DNA from: Aminobacter niigataensis
Lineage (GTDB): Bacteria > Pseudomonadota > Alphaproteobacteria > Rhizobiales > Rhizobiaceae
Length of the DNA: 64,000 nt
Assembly (NCBI RefSeq): GCF_014200015.1
Contig: NZ_JACHOT010000002.1
Coordinates: 558,001 to 622,000, forward strand
Reading direction: 5' to 3'
Shown: positions 8,229 through 16,781 of the stretch, one piece after another
Layout: each line of letters begins with the position of its first letter
Numbering within the stretch: the stretch's first letter is position 1
The notes under the pieces: generated by a model
What the model was told of the DNA's origin: nothing
What the model saw: only the letters and a program-made list of their open reading frames with translations
The model's database searches: none
Position numbers and translations under genes: made by a program

Positions 8229-9187
8229 ACGCAATCGTCACCGAACAACCCCTGCTCAAGGTTGCCAATCTTGGCCGCACCTTCGACGTCTCGGCGCCCT
8301 TCCTGCAGCGGCTGGTGACACGTGCGCCGCGGCGCAGCGTAAAAGCCGTCGATGGCGTCAGCTTCGCGATCAGTCCCGGCACGACCTTCTCGCTGGTCGG
8401 CGAGTCCGGCTGCGGCAAGTCGACGGTGGCGCGCCTCGTCGCCGGCTTGGAAAAGCCCACCCGCGGGTCGGTCGACATACGCAAGGCAGGCGGCGGGCGT
8501 GTCCGCCTGCAGATGGTGTTCCAGGATCCCGTCGGCAGCCTCAACCCGCGTTGGCGCATCGGCCAGAGCATCGCCGAGCCGATGGCGCAAAAGCTCGACC
8601 GCGCCGAGCGCCGCAAGCGCATTGGCGAGTTGCTGGTCACCGTCGGCCTCGCACCCAGCGACGCCGACAAATACCCGCACGAATTCTCCGGCGGCCAGCG
8701 CCAGCGCATATCGATTGCCCGCGCTCTTGCCGCCGAAGCCGAGTTGCTGCTGCTCGATGAGCCGACCTCGGCGCTCGACGTGTCGGTGCAGGCACAAGTG
8801 CTCAACCTGCTCAAGGATTTGCAACAGAGGCTGGGGCTGACCTACCTGTTCATCAGCCATAATCTTTCGGTCGTGCGTTTTCTCACAGACCGCATCGGCG
8901 TGATGTATCTCGGCCGTCTCGTCGAGGAGGGCCCGAGCGAAATCATCCTCGATAGTCCGCAGCATCCCTACACCAGGCTGCTGCTCGAAACCGTCCCCGA
9001 CCTCGAAGCGCCGAAGCGCGATCGCGCGCCATTGGGTGGCGATATCCCGAGCCCGCTCAATCCGCCCAGCGGCTGCACCTTCCACCCGCGCTGCCCGCTG
9101 GCGATGGACGTCTGCAGCAGGGAACGACCCGAGCTGAAGCGCTCGGCCAGCGGCGCCAACGTCGCCTGCCACGCCGCAGAGGAATAA
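8225..9187 (+). CDS. ABC transporter ATP-binding protein, DppF/OppF type
   Basis: A 320-residue ATPase starting in an ATGA overlap with the amidohydrolase gene. Motifs are Walker A GESGCGKST, signature FSGGQRQRISIARAL and Walker B LLLLDEPTSALD, with the peptide-transporter C-terminal extension (GCTFHPRCPLAMDVCSRERP). It pairs with the DppD-like ATPase at 2032-3048. An alternative ATG upstream inside the amidohydrolase gene was not used because the family N-terminus begins after 8225. Confidence 0.9.
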   Translation: MNAIVTEQPLLKVANLGRTFDVSAPFLQRLVTRAPRRSVKAVDGVSFAISPGTTFSLVGESGCGKSTVARLVAGLEKPTRGSVDIRKAGGGRVRLQMVFQDPVGSLNPRWRIGQSIAEPMAQKLDRAERRKRIGELLVTVGLAPSDADKYPHEFSGGQRQRISIARALAAEAELLLLDEPTSALDVSVQAQVLNLLKDLQQRLGLTYLFISHNLSVVRFLTDRIGVMYLGRLVEEGPSEIILDSPQHPYTRLLLETVPDLEAPKRDRAPLGGDIPSPLNPPSGCTFHPRCPLAMDVCSRERPELKRSASGANVACHAAEE

Positions 9188-9492
9188 GACCGGCGCCACG
9201 GAAGCGCGGCCAAGCTTGGATCACTTGGTACGACTTGGCATTCGGAACTGACCAGCCTGGACTATGCCCGCCTAAGGCGCGGCGGCGGTTGCCTTCACCC
9301 CGACCTATAGATCCGCGCCTCTGCGACTGAGGTGTGCAGGACAGCGACCATGCGGGTCGCTCGATTGACCAGGCTTTGCGCCCCCTTCAACGACCGCTTC
9401 GCCTAACTACGGCCTGTGACAGACGCCTCAGCAAGGTGCCGTCTTGGCCGATGTCCACCCCTGTTTTCCTGCACCGGTTCGGCGATTGCTTT

Positions 9493-9536
9493 TGTGTACA
9501 ATCTTGTATCAAAAATATATTGATTATGTATCCAAT
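9493..9536 (+). promoter_or_regulatory. Clustered operator-like motifs upstream of the CUT1 operon
   Basis: TGTGTACAAT (9493-9502) and TGTATCCAAT (9527-9536) flank a TTGTATCAAAA element (about 9504-9514). All resemble the consensus TGTATMCAAT and lie in the most A+T-rich part of the intergenic region. Confidence 0.5.
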
Positions 9537-9693
9537 AAGTGCAACTCTTGGATTACGGAAACAGACTGAACGGCCCCGAGAACCCACGCTTTCAGGTCTT
9601 CGGGCTAATGCACTTCGCTTCTTCCGGTCAATTTCTGGCTGAGAGCCAGATTGGCCATGTGCGTGCAGCCGTTCATGGCCGTCTCTGTATTTG

Positions 9694-9703
9694 TATCCAA
9701 TCT
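9694..9703 (+). promoter_or_regulatory. Operator-like motif TGTATCCAAT proximal to the CUT1 operon
   Basis: Same 10-mer as at 9527-9536, about 145 bp before the binding-protein start. This third copy in one intergenic region strengthens the case that the motif is a true regulatory element. Confidence 0.5.
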
Positions 9704-9847
9704 GCTAACACCCGAAACCGGGTGAAAGCGAGCATTTCGGGTACATGACGTTGGGAGTGAGGAGCGGTTTCTTTGCCGGCCTGGGCATTCGCCCAGGGAG
9801 CCGAAGGCTACCGCATTGCGTCAATCAAGCAGGCATGAGGAGGAAAC

Positions 9848-11284
9848 ATGGCCATGCAAAAAGATCTCAAGAATCAGGGCAAGGTCTCTCGACGCGCCGT
9901 CCTGGCCGGCATGGCAGGGGCAGCACTCACGGGGGCGATCGCATCCCGGGGGTTCGTCGGCAGTGCCAGCGCCCAGGGCAGCTACAAGCTCGACCTCGGT
10001 GGTTATGCCGGCCCCGAATTGTCCAGCGAGCCGGTGACGCTGCGCTTCATGCGCCAGGACTTCACCCCTGACGTCAACGCGCTGCTCGAAAGCGCCTACG
10101 CCGAGTTCAAGGCCGCCTATCCCAACATCTCGATCGTCGAGGAGAAGGTGCCTTACGGCGACCTGCAGAAGAAGCTGCTGGTCTACATCGCATCGGGCGA
10201 CGCGCCCGACATCATGATGGGCCGCACCGATTTCACCGACGCCTACCACGCCGGCAGCGTGGCCCTGCCGGTCCAGGACTATCTCAGCGCCGACTACATC
10301 AACGACATCCCGGCCAACCTGCGTGCAGCGGCATCCTCGGGCGGCAACCTCTATTCGGTGCCCTGGGAAACCAGCGTGATGATGCTCTATTTCAATCGCG
10401 ACCTGTTCGAGAAGGTCAAGATGCAGACGCCGCCGGAAGTCACCGGGCTCGACGGCGGCTGGAGCGACGAGGAGCTCGTCGCCAATCTGATCGAGATGAA
10501 CGCCAAGCTCAAGGAAGCCGGTGACAACCAGTCCTGGGCGCTTGCGGCGGCTGGCCAGGGCAACGGCGGTCCGGGAGCCAACTACAGCCAGCTCGAAAGC
10601 ATCTGGATTCGTTCCCAGGGCGATCCGAACGCGGCCAAGGATTCCGCCGCCTACAAGACCCTCATGGGCATCAGCGACGACGGCTTTACCGTCTCCGGCC
10701 ACATCGACACGCCCGAGGCGATCAAGGGCATGCGCTTCTACCAGAGCCTGTTCGCTAAGGGGCTGACGCCGCTCGGCCCCGTGCCGAACCAGTATCCGGG
10801 CGGGCTCGCCGCGACCTATTTCGGCGGCCTCAACTTCACCAACCGCTTCCGCGTGCCCGGCAAGGAGCCCCCGTTCAAGTGGGGCGTATCGCTGCCGCCA
10901 AAGGGCAACATCGTCTTCAACGGCAATGGCTCGGACGCCCCGCTCGTCTGGTCCAAGTCCCAGCATCCCGCGGAAGCCGTCGCGCTGCTGTCCTATCTCT
11001 GCAACGACAAGAACCGGCTTGCCTTCCACAAGACCTGGGGGTCGATGCCGTCGCGTACCTCGCTGCGCGAGCAGATGAGCGTGTTCACCACCGAGCAACC
11101 GTTCAAGATGGCCCAGGCCCTGTCGGACGCCTCCTACAGCGTGCCGCGCAGCCCGGGTTACTTCGACTACTTCAACGCCATGAACCCGGCGGTGAAGGAC
11201 ATCGCGCTCGGCGCCGATCCGGCAAAGGTCCTGCCCGACACGGCCGCCAAGATCGACCGCCTGCTGGCCAAGTACCGGCGCTAG
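9848..11284 (+). CDS. ABC transporter substrate-binding protein, family 1 (CUT1), Tat-exported
   Basis: A 478-residue periplasmic binding protein of the carbohydrate-uptake-1 type. The N-terminus carries a twin-arginine signal (VSRRAVLAG, then a moderate hydrophobic core ending ASAQG), so it is probably exported folded. The mature domain has family-1 features (VTLRFMRQDFTPDVNALLESAYAEF begins the lobe; ASGDAPDIMMG; PWETSVMMLYFNRDLFEKV). The GAGGAGGAAAC ribosome binding site is very strong. It heads an operon with two permeases, two TIM-barrel proteins, an amidohydrolase and a MalK-type ATPase. Ligand unknown. Confidence 0.9.
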   Translation: MAMQKDLKNQGKVSRRAVLAGMAGAALTGAIASRGFVGSASAQGSYKLDLGGYAGPELSSEPVTLRFMRQDFTPDVNALLESAYAEFKAAYPNISIVEEKVPYGDLQKKLLVYIASGDAPDIMMGRTDFTDAYHAGSVALPVQDYLSADYINDIPANLRAAASSGGNLYSVPWETSVMMLYFNRDLFEKVKMQTPPEVTGLDGGWSDEELVANLIEMNAKLKEAGDNQSWALAAAGQGNGGPGANYSQLESIWIRSQGDPNAAKDSAAYKTLMGISDDGFTVSGHIDTPEAIKGMRFYQSLFAKGLTPLGPVPNQYPGGLAATYFGGLNFTNRFRVPGKEPPFKWGVSLPPKGNIVFNGNGSDAPLVWSKSQHPAEAVALLSYLCNDKNRLAFHKTWGSMPSRTSLREQMSVFTTEQPFKMAQALSDASYSVPRSPGYFDYFNAMNPAVKDIALGADPAKVLPDTAAKIDRLLAKYRR

Positions 11285-11307
11285 CCGCAAGGCCCATCAC
11301 ACCTGAC

Positions 11308-11330
11308 GCGACGGCCCACCGGGCCGTCGC
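11308..11330 (+). promoter_or_regulatory. Intercistronic hairpin after the CUT1 binding-protein gene
   Basis: GCGACGGCCC (11308-11317) and GGGCCGTCGC (11321-11330) form a perfect 10-bp stem with a 3-nt loop. It occupies the same place as the hairpin at 5077-5105 in the first operon and has no T-run. A role in raising binding-protein expression over permease expression is likely. Confidence 0.6.
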
Positions 11331-11363
11331 ACGATGTCGCCTGAGCAAGCGGAGGAGAATTCC

Positions 11364-12281
11364 ATGCGACCCACGACGGCACCTGCGCGCAAAAAGCGGC
11401 AGTGGACCGGCCAGAACAGCAACATGATCCTTGGCCCGGCAATGATCCTGCCGGCGGTCGTGGCGCTCGCCCTGTTCCAGTATCTTCCGCTGATCACCGC
11501 AGTCTTGAACAGCCTGCAATCTTTCAGCCCGTTCGACCAGTCATCGACCGGCTGGGTTGGCCTCGGCAATTACTTCGAGATCTTCGCCGACCCGGCCTTC
11601 CGCTACGCCCTGCTCAACACCTTTCTCTACATCGTGCTGATGCTGGTGATGACCATCCCGCTGGCGCTGGCGCTGGCGGTGCTGCTCGACCGGCGCCTGC
11701 CCGGAACGACGTGGGCACGCAATGCGGCGATCGGTGCACTCGCTGCCTCTGAGGCGGTGACCGCGCTGATCTGGAACCAGATGTACGAGCCCAGCAGCGG
11801 CCTGTTCAACGCCATCCTTCACGCAGTCAGCCTGCCCACGCAGCCCTTCCTCACCGGCGACAGCCAGGCGCTGGTGTCCATCGTCGTCATGACGGTCTGG
11901 AAAGATGTCGGCCTGCCGTTGCTGATCTTCTTGGCCGGCCTCCAGGCCATTCCACGCGAACTGCACGAGGCAGCCCAGCTCGACGGTGCCAACGACTGGC
12001 AGATTTTCCGCAAAATCACGCTGCCGCAACTGCGGCCCAGCCTCGTCGTCGCGCTGTTCATCATGACGATAACCGCCACCCGCATGTTCACCCCGATCCT
12101 GATCATGACCCAGGGCGGCCCCCAGGGGGCGACAACCAACCTGGCACTCTACTCCTACCTCCAGGGCTTTGAGTTCCAGTCGCAAGGCACCGCATCCGCA
12201 AGCGTCGTCTGCATGCTTGCAGTACTTGGCATCGTCACGCTCGTCCAAAGCTACGTGTTGCGCGAAAAGCAGGAGAAATAG
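11364..12281 (+). CDS. ABC transporter permease, MalF/UgpA type
   Basis: A 305-residue sugar-type permease. The ATG at 11364 follows GGAGGAG, whereas an in-frame ATG 30 bp upstream has no such site. About six transmembrane segments and the conserved cytoplasmic EAA loop (ELHEAAQLDGANDWQIFRKITLPQLRP) are visible. It forms the translocation pore together with the next gene product, 3 bp downstream. Confidence 0.92.
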   Translation: MRPTTAPARKKRQWTGQNSNMILGPAMILPAVVALALFQYLPLITAVLNSLQSFSPFDQSSTGWVGLGNYFEIFADPAFRYALLNTFLYIVLMLVMTIPLALALAVLLDRRLPGTTWARNAAIGALAASEAVTALIWNQMYEPSSGLFNAILHAVSLPTQPFLTGDSQALVSIVVMTVWKDVGLPLLIFLAGLQAIPRELHEAAQLDGANDWQIFRKITLPQLRPSLVVALFIMTITATRMFTPILIMTQGGPQGATTNLALYSYLQGFEFQSQGTASASVVCMLAVLGIVTLVQSYVLREKQEK

Positions 12282-12284
12282 GCC

Positions 12285-13178
12285 ATGACCGCATCCTCCC
12301 TGACCCTGCAGGCGGAAGAGGGCGTTGACCGCACCGCGCGCCGGGCTGCCTTCCTGCATCGTGGCGCCAGCATCCTGCTGCTCGCCGTGGTCGGCGCAGT
12401 ATTCGCCTTTCCGATCCTCTGGGCGGCAATGTCGTCGCTCAAGTCGACCGATGACATCATCACCGGGACCTACCCGCTGTCATGGTCGTCCTTCGTACCG
12501 CTGAAGGCGACGCTCGAGAACTACGTCTATCTCTTCAGCGAGCTGAATTTTCAGCGCAACCTGCTCAACACGCTGATCGCCGCCTGCGGCCAGGTCAGCG
12601 TCGCGGTGATCACTTCATCCCTCGCCGGCTACGCTTTCGCCCGCCTCAACTTTCCGTTCCGCGACGTCGTGTTCGGGCTGCTGTTGCTGACGGCCTTCGT
12701 GCCCGTCGAGGCGATCATCGTGCCGCTCTACCGGATCATGCACTGGTTCGGCCTGGTCTCCACCTACCCGGCACTTTTCCTGCCATTCGCCTGCAACCCC
12801 TTCGGCATCTTCCTGATGCGACAGGCTTTCCGCGATATCCCGGTCGAGATGGAGGAAGCCGCCCGACTCGATGGCGCGAGCCCGCTGCGCATCTTCTTTT
12901 CCATCGCCCTGCCCAACGTACGCCCCACTTTGGCAACGCTGGTGCTGATCCAGTTCATCTGGTCGTGGAACGCCTATCTCTGGCCGCTTGTCATCATGCA
13001 GGACCCCAACAAGCAGATCGCCCAGGTTGCCATCGCCAACCTCAAGTCGATCCCCAACTCGCCAATGGATGGCCCGCTGTTTGCAGCGGCAACCGCCGTG
13101 ACGATCCCGCTCGTCATCCTGTCGATCGTGCTGCAGCGCTACTACGTCCGCGGCCTGGTCACGTCAGGAATGAAATAA
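12285..13178 (+). CDS. ABC transporter permease, MalG/UgpE type
   Basis: A 297-residue permease with about six membrane segments and the EAA loop EMEEAARLDGASPLRIFFSIALPNVRP. It starts 3 bp after the previous stop with AGGAG inside the end of the upstream gene, so translation is coupled. A 7-bp stem-loop (13181-13199) lies just behind its stop, before the first TIM-barrel gene. Confidence 0.92.
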   Translation: MTASSLTLQAEEGVDRTARRAAFLHRGASILLLAVVGAVFAFPILWAAMSSLKSTDDIITGTYPLSWSSFVPLKATLENYVYLFSELNFQRNLLNTLIAACGQVSVAVITSSLAGYAFARLNFPFRDVVFGLLLLTAFVPVEAIIVPLYRIMHWFGLVSTYPALFLPFACNPFGIFLMRQAFRDIPVEMEEAARLDGASPLRIFFSIALPNVRPTLATLVLIQFIWSWNAYLWPLVIMQDPNKQIAQVAIANLKSIPNSPMDGPLFAAATAVTIPLVILSIVLQRYYVRGLVTSGMK

Positions 13179-13233
13179 CCCGGCGCCGCGCTGGCGCCGA
13201 CCGCACAACGAACCTGAAAGAGGAAAATCCGGC

Positions 13234-14310
13234 ATGAGGATTGGCATCGACGGCCGCAAGATACCCGAGGCAGCAAAACGCGGCCCCGTCGGCAGTCTCG
13301 ACCACGGCAAGAGCCTTGGCATGGCCGGCCTGTTCTACCGCACCGTGCTCGACATGAGCCCGACGCTCGATCTCGGCGAACTTCGCGCCATTCGGACCCG
13401 CGCCGACGAGCTTGGCATGTATGTCGAAACCGGCCTCGGCAAGGTCAATCCTTATGCCAGCCCGGAAGCGCCCGAACTCCGCCTGGTCGGCGATGGCGAC
13501 ATTGTTCTGGGGTTCCGACGGATGATGGAAGCCTGCGTTGCCATCGGCTGTACCGAGCTCTGGATCGCCACCGCCAACTACAAGCCCGTCTACAGCGCCC
13601 GCTTTGCCTACGACCGCTTCCGCACTGACGTGACCTGGCCGGAGCAGCTTGAGGCGACGAAGACCTTCCTCCTCAAGCTCGCACCGATTGCCCGTGACCT
13701 CGGCGTGCATATGAACATGGAAACGCATGAGGAGATCACGACCTTCGAGCTGCTGCGGCTGATCGAGGCCGTGGGCGAAGACGTCATGGGCGTCGTGCTC
13801 GACACGCTCAACCCGATGCAGCGCGCCGAACACCCGGTCTTCGCCGCCCGCCGTGTCGCTCCCTATGTCAGGCAGACGCATATCAAGGATGCCTATCTCG
13901 CCCATGTCCCCGGCGGCGTCACCATCCAGGCGCGCGCCTGCGGCGATGGCGTTGTCGATTTCCGCGAGGTCCTGAAAATGCTGGCAGCGCACAACCCGAC
14001 GCTGAACCTGTCGCTCGAATGCGCCGGCCCGCGCGAGGCAAACTTCGTGCCGCGCCACACCTTGCTGGAGGTATTCGATCGCGACTGGCTGGCGAACCAT
14101 CCGGATCTCAGCATCGAGGAGTATGCTGCCTTCCTCGAACTCGTGCAGGCCTACAGCGGCCGTATCGCGTCGGGCGAAGTGGCGAGCTGGGACGCCTATG
14201 TCGCCGCACCGTTCGACTACGAGGAGTCCGTTGCCACCATCAAGAAGAGCACGGCCCACCTTCGCGCCGTCTGCGCTGAACTGCAGCTTCCGCTCGAGGC
14301 CGCAGCATGA
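13234..14310 (+). CDS. Xylose-isomerase-like TIM-barrel protein (sugar phosphate isomerase/epimerase family), copy 1
   Basis: A 358-residue AP-endonuclease-2/xylose-isomerase-like TIM barrel. Diagnostic pieces are the N-terminal strand MRIGIDG, METHEEITTFELLRLIEAVG with the metal-binding Glu, VVLDTLNP, TDQ-equivalent QTHIKDAY (His-Lys-Asp), and LSLECAGP near the C-terminus. Such proteins isomerise, epimerise or dehydrate polyol and keto-sugar substrates using a divalent metal. The ribosome binding site is AGAGGAAAA. Its stop overlaps the start of a paralogue (ATGA). It has about 50 extra residues at the C-terminus compared with the paralogue. Exact reaction not deducible. Confidence 0.8.
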   Translation: MRIGIDGRKIPEAAKRGPVGSLDHGKSLGMAGLFYRTVLDMSPTLDLGELRAIRTRADELGMYVETGLGKVNPYASPEAPELRLVGDGDIVLGFRRMMEACVAIGCTELWIATANYKPVYSARFAYDRFRTDVTWPEQLEATKTFLLKLAPIARDLGVHMNMETHEEITTFELLRLIEAVGEDVMGVVLDTLNPMQRAEHPVFAARRVAPYVRQTHIKDAYLAHVPGGVTIQARACGDGVVDFREVLKMLAAHNPTLNLSLECAGPREANFVPRHTLLEVFDRDWLANHPDLSIEEYAAFLELVQAYSGRIASGEVASWDAYVAAPFDYEESVATIKKSTAHLRAVCAELQLPLEAAA

Positions 14311-15239
14311 TCGGCATCGTCAAGAGTTCATTGCCTGAAGGCCGGAACCTGGACGCGCGCACAGCCTTGCAGGCAGCCGCGCAGATGGGCCTCAAGGGCG
14401 TCCTGTTCAATTCGCTGTTCGACCTGAGCCCCACGCTCGATCCGGCAGAACTGCGCGCGGTGCGTACCGAAGCCGACCGTCTTGGCCTCTACATCTCGTC
14501 GATGCTGGGTGTGCTCAACCCTGCCTTGCCTTTCCGTGGCGAGCCCATAGCCAAGGCAGGCGGCGGCGATCTGGAGACGGGCGTCAAACGCCTGGTTCGC
14601 CTCGCCGCCGACATCGGCATCCATGACATGTTCTTCGTCATCGGCATGATCGAGGAGCGTTTCCATGAAACCGTGAGCTGGCACGACCAGCGCCATGCGC
14701 TCGCGGCAATGTTGCTGCGCTGCGCGCCGGTGCTGCGTGAGTGCAAGTCGAAGCTGCTGCTGAAGACCCATGAGGAGATCACCACTTCGGAGGTCGTTGC
14801 GCTGGTCAGGACTGTCGGCCCGGATCTCCTCGGCATCGCCTTCGATCCGGTCAATGTCGTCTGTCGGCTCGAAGACCCCGTCGAGGCAGCACGCCGCGTA
14901 GCGCCTTACGTCGCCCAGGTTCACGTCGACGACGCCATCGTCCGTTTCCAGGAAGGCGGCATCCGCCGCTACCTGGCACCTGTTGGCGAAGGCGTTCTCG
15001 ACTGGGAAACGATCATTGCGCTGATGCCCGAGGCCCGGGTGTGGGTCGAGATGCACAGTGGCCAGTTCGCCATGCCCGTCTTCGATCCGGCATGGCTGGC
15101 CGCGCAACCCGACATCGTCCTTGTCGAATACGCTTCGGTGCTTGCCATGGCCACCAGCTTCGGACGGCGCGAGATGCGCTGGAACCAGGACACGCCGATC
15201 GAACGCCTGCCGCATGCCCTCAGGAGATTCCAGCCATGA
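14307..15239 (+). CDS. Xylose-isomerase-like TIM-barrel protein, copy 2
   Basis: A 310-residue TIM-barrel protein clearly paralogous to the preceding gene. Shared blocks include SPTLDPAELRAVRTEADRLG, THEEITTSEVVALV and EAARRVAPYVAQVHVDDA. The central Glu (KTHEEIT), Asp (FDPVN) and His-Asp (VHVDDA) positions are kept, and VEMHSG replaces LECAGP in the last metal strand. It starts and ends in ATGA overlaps, so it is strictly coupled to both neighbours. Tandem divergent copies suggest either two sequential steps or a heteromeric enzyme. Confidence 0.8.
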   Translation: MIGIVKSSLPEGRNLDARTALQAAAQMGLKGVLFNSLFDLSPTLDPAELRAVRTEADRLGLYISSMLGVLNPALPFRGEPIAKAGGGDLETGVKRLVRLAADIGIHDMFFVIGMIEERFHETVSWHDQRHALAAMLLRCAPVLRECKSKLLLKTHEEITTSEVVALVRTVGPDLLGIAFDPVNVVCRLEDPVEAARRVAPYVAQVHVDDAIVRFQEGGIRRYLAPVGEGVLDWETIIALMPEARVWVEMHSGQFAMPVFDPAWLAAQPDIVLVEYASVLAMATSFGRREMRWNQDTPIERLPHALRRFQP

Positions 15240-16708
15240 CCGACCTTCTGCTCCTCCACGGCACCGTCATCACCGTCGACCGCGAGCGCCGCATCATCGA
15301 GGACGGCGCGGTTGCCATTTCAGGTGACCGCATCGTCGAGGTCGGCACCTCGGCCGACCTCGAACCAAAGCATGCCGGCAAGAAGGTGATCGACTGCAAG
15401 GGCAAGCTGATAATCCCGGGTCTCGTCGACGCCCACGGCCATGCCGGCCATTCGCTGATCAAGACGATCGGCGCCGACAGCCCGTCGGTGTGGATGCGCA
15501 TCGTCACCCCGACCTACTTCCACTACACGACGCGCGACTTCTGGTACGCCGACGGTCTGGTTTCAGGCCTCGAACGCCTTCGGGCAGGCGTTACCACCGG
15601 CGCCAGCATCATCGCCTCGATGCCGCGCAGCGACGATCCGGTGTTCGGCATCAATCATGCCCGCGCCTATTCGGAAGTGGGTATTCGCGAGATCCTCTGC
15701 GTCGGGCCGGCCGGACTGCCCTGGCCGCATCCGGTCACGCGCTGGGAGACCGGCAAGCCGGAGCGCCGGAACGTCAGCTTCGAAGAGATGATCGAAGGCG
15801 CTGAGGCGGTGATCGAGGCCTGCAATGGCAGCGCCGATGGCCGCATCAAGGTCTACCTGACCCCGTTCACCATCGTGCCTTCAGTCGACCCGTCCAACCC
15901 GACGACGCCCGACAAGGCGACCAGGCTCACCGACGACGACCGCATGCAGGCGCGCCGTGTGCGCGAGACCGCCCGCAAATGGGGTGTGCGCATCCATTCC
16001 GACGCCTTCGCCGGCCATGTCCGCATGGCTTTCCAGGACAAGGAAAACGCCCTTCTCGGCCCGGACGTGCACCTGCAGCACTGCATCGGCCTGTCGCATG
16101 AGGAGGTCGATATCCTTGCAGAGACCGGCACCCACATGACCCATTCGCCCGGTGGCCGCGCTCCGATCCTCGACATGATCTCGAAGGGCGTGAACGTCGC
16201 CATCACCTCGGACGGGACCGCGCCGCGCCGGCCGTTCGACATGTTCCAAATGGCGCGCATGGCACAGTTCGGCCAGCAGTTCCTGCATGCCGACCAGTAT
16301 CTCCTGCCACCCGGCAAGCTGCTCGAGATGATCACCGTGGACGCGGCCAGGGCGCTCGGGCTCGAACACGAGATCGGTTCGCTCGAGGCTGGCAAGAAGG
16401 CCGATGTCACCATACTCGACATGCGCCAGCCGCACCTGACGCCCAACTGGATGTTCGTGCACCGCCTGATGTACCAGGCCGTCGGATCGGACGTCGATAC
16501 CGTCATCGTCGACGGCAAGGTCCTGATGCAGGATCGAAAGGTGCTGACCACCAATGTGCGCGATGCACTCGATTTCGGCGAACGCGAGGCGCGCGCCCTG
16601 GTCGAGCGCGCCGGCCTGCAAGGCCATATGCGCGACCCGGGCTGGGGCAAGCTCAGCCGCACCTTCGACGAGCCGATCGAGCTGCCGCTGCCGCCTGCGG
16701 TCGACTGA
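15236..16708 (+). CDS. ATZ/TRZ-type amidohydrolase (metal-dependent deaminase/chlorohydrolase-like)
   Basis: A 490-residue amidohydrolase starting in an ATGA overlap with the second TIM-barrel gene. It shows the classic layout: an N-terminal composite domain, PGLVDAHGHAGH (His67 and His69), IHSDAFAGH, LQHCIGLSHEEV, and TSDGTAPRRPFDMF with the metal/catalytic Asp, then ALGLEHEIGSLEAGKKADVTILD. Relatives hydrolyse amino or halogen groups from heterocycles such as triazines, guanine and S-adenosylhomocysteine analogues. It belongs to the CUT1 importer operon and so probably acts on the imported compound or a product of the TIM-barrel enzymes. Confidence 0.82.
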   Translation: MTDLLLLHGTVITVDRERRIIEDGAVAISGDRIVEVGTSADLEPKHAGKKVIDCKGKLIIPGLVDAHGHAGHSLIKTIGADSPSVWMRIVTPTYFHYTTRDFWYADGLVSGLERLRAGVTTGASIIASMPRSDDPVFGINHARAYSEVGIREILCVGPAGLPWPHPVTRWETGKPERRNVSFEEMIEGAEAVIEACNGSADGRIKVYLTPFTIVPSVDPSNPTTPDKATRLTDDDRMQARRVRETARKWGVRIHSDAFAGHVRMAFQDKENALLGPDVHLQHCIGLSHEEVDILAETGTHMTHSPGGRAPILDMISKGVNVAITSDGTAPRRPFDMFQMARMAQFGQQFLHADQYLLPPGKLLEMITVDAARALGLEHEIGSLEAGKKADVTILDMRQPHLTPNWMFVHRLMYQAVGSDVDTVIVDGKVLMQDRKVLTTNVRDALDFGEREARALVERAGLQGHMRDPGWGKLSRTFDEPIELPLPPAVD

Positions 16709-16781
16709 CGCTGCGACCGGCGCTGGGCCCGCCTTGCGCCGATCGAATTCCACCAACGCCACCCCGAGGGAGAGACAGAAG

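Larger units (their letters stand above)
9188..9847 (+). other. Long intergenic region before the CUT1-type importer operon
   Basis: This 660-bp stretch shows no supported gene. Short open frames here lack ribosome binding sites and family features. The centre (about 9485-9540) is strikingly A+T-rich and carries clustered operator-like motifs, with a further copy at 9694-9703. The promoter of the sugar-type importer operon must lie here. Confidence 0.6.

Noticed and set aside
9334-9748. Short plus-strand open frames in the intergenic region before the CUT1 operon
   Set aside because: They have no ribosome binding site or family similarity and overlap the A+T-rich operator cluster.
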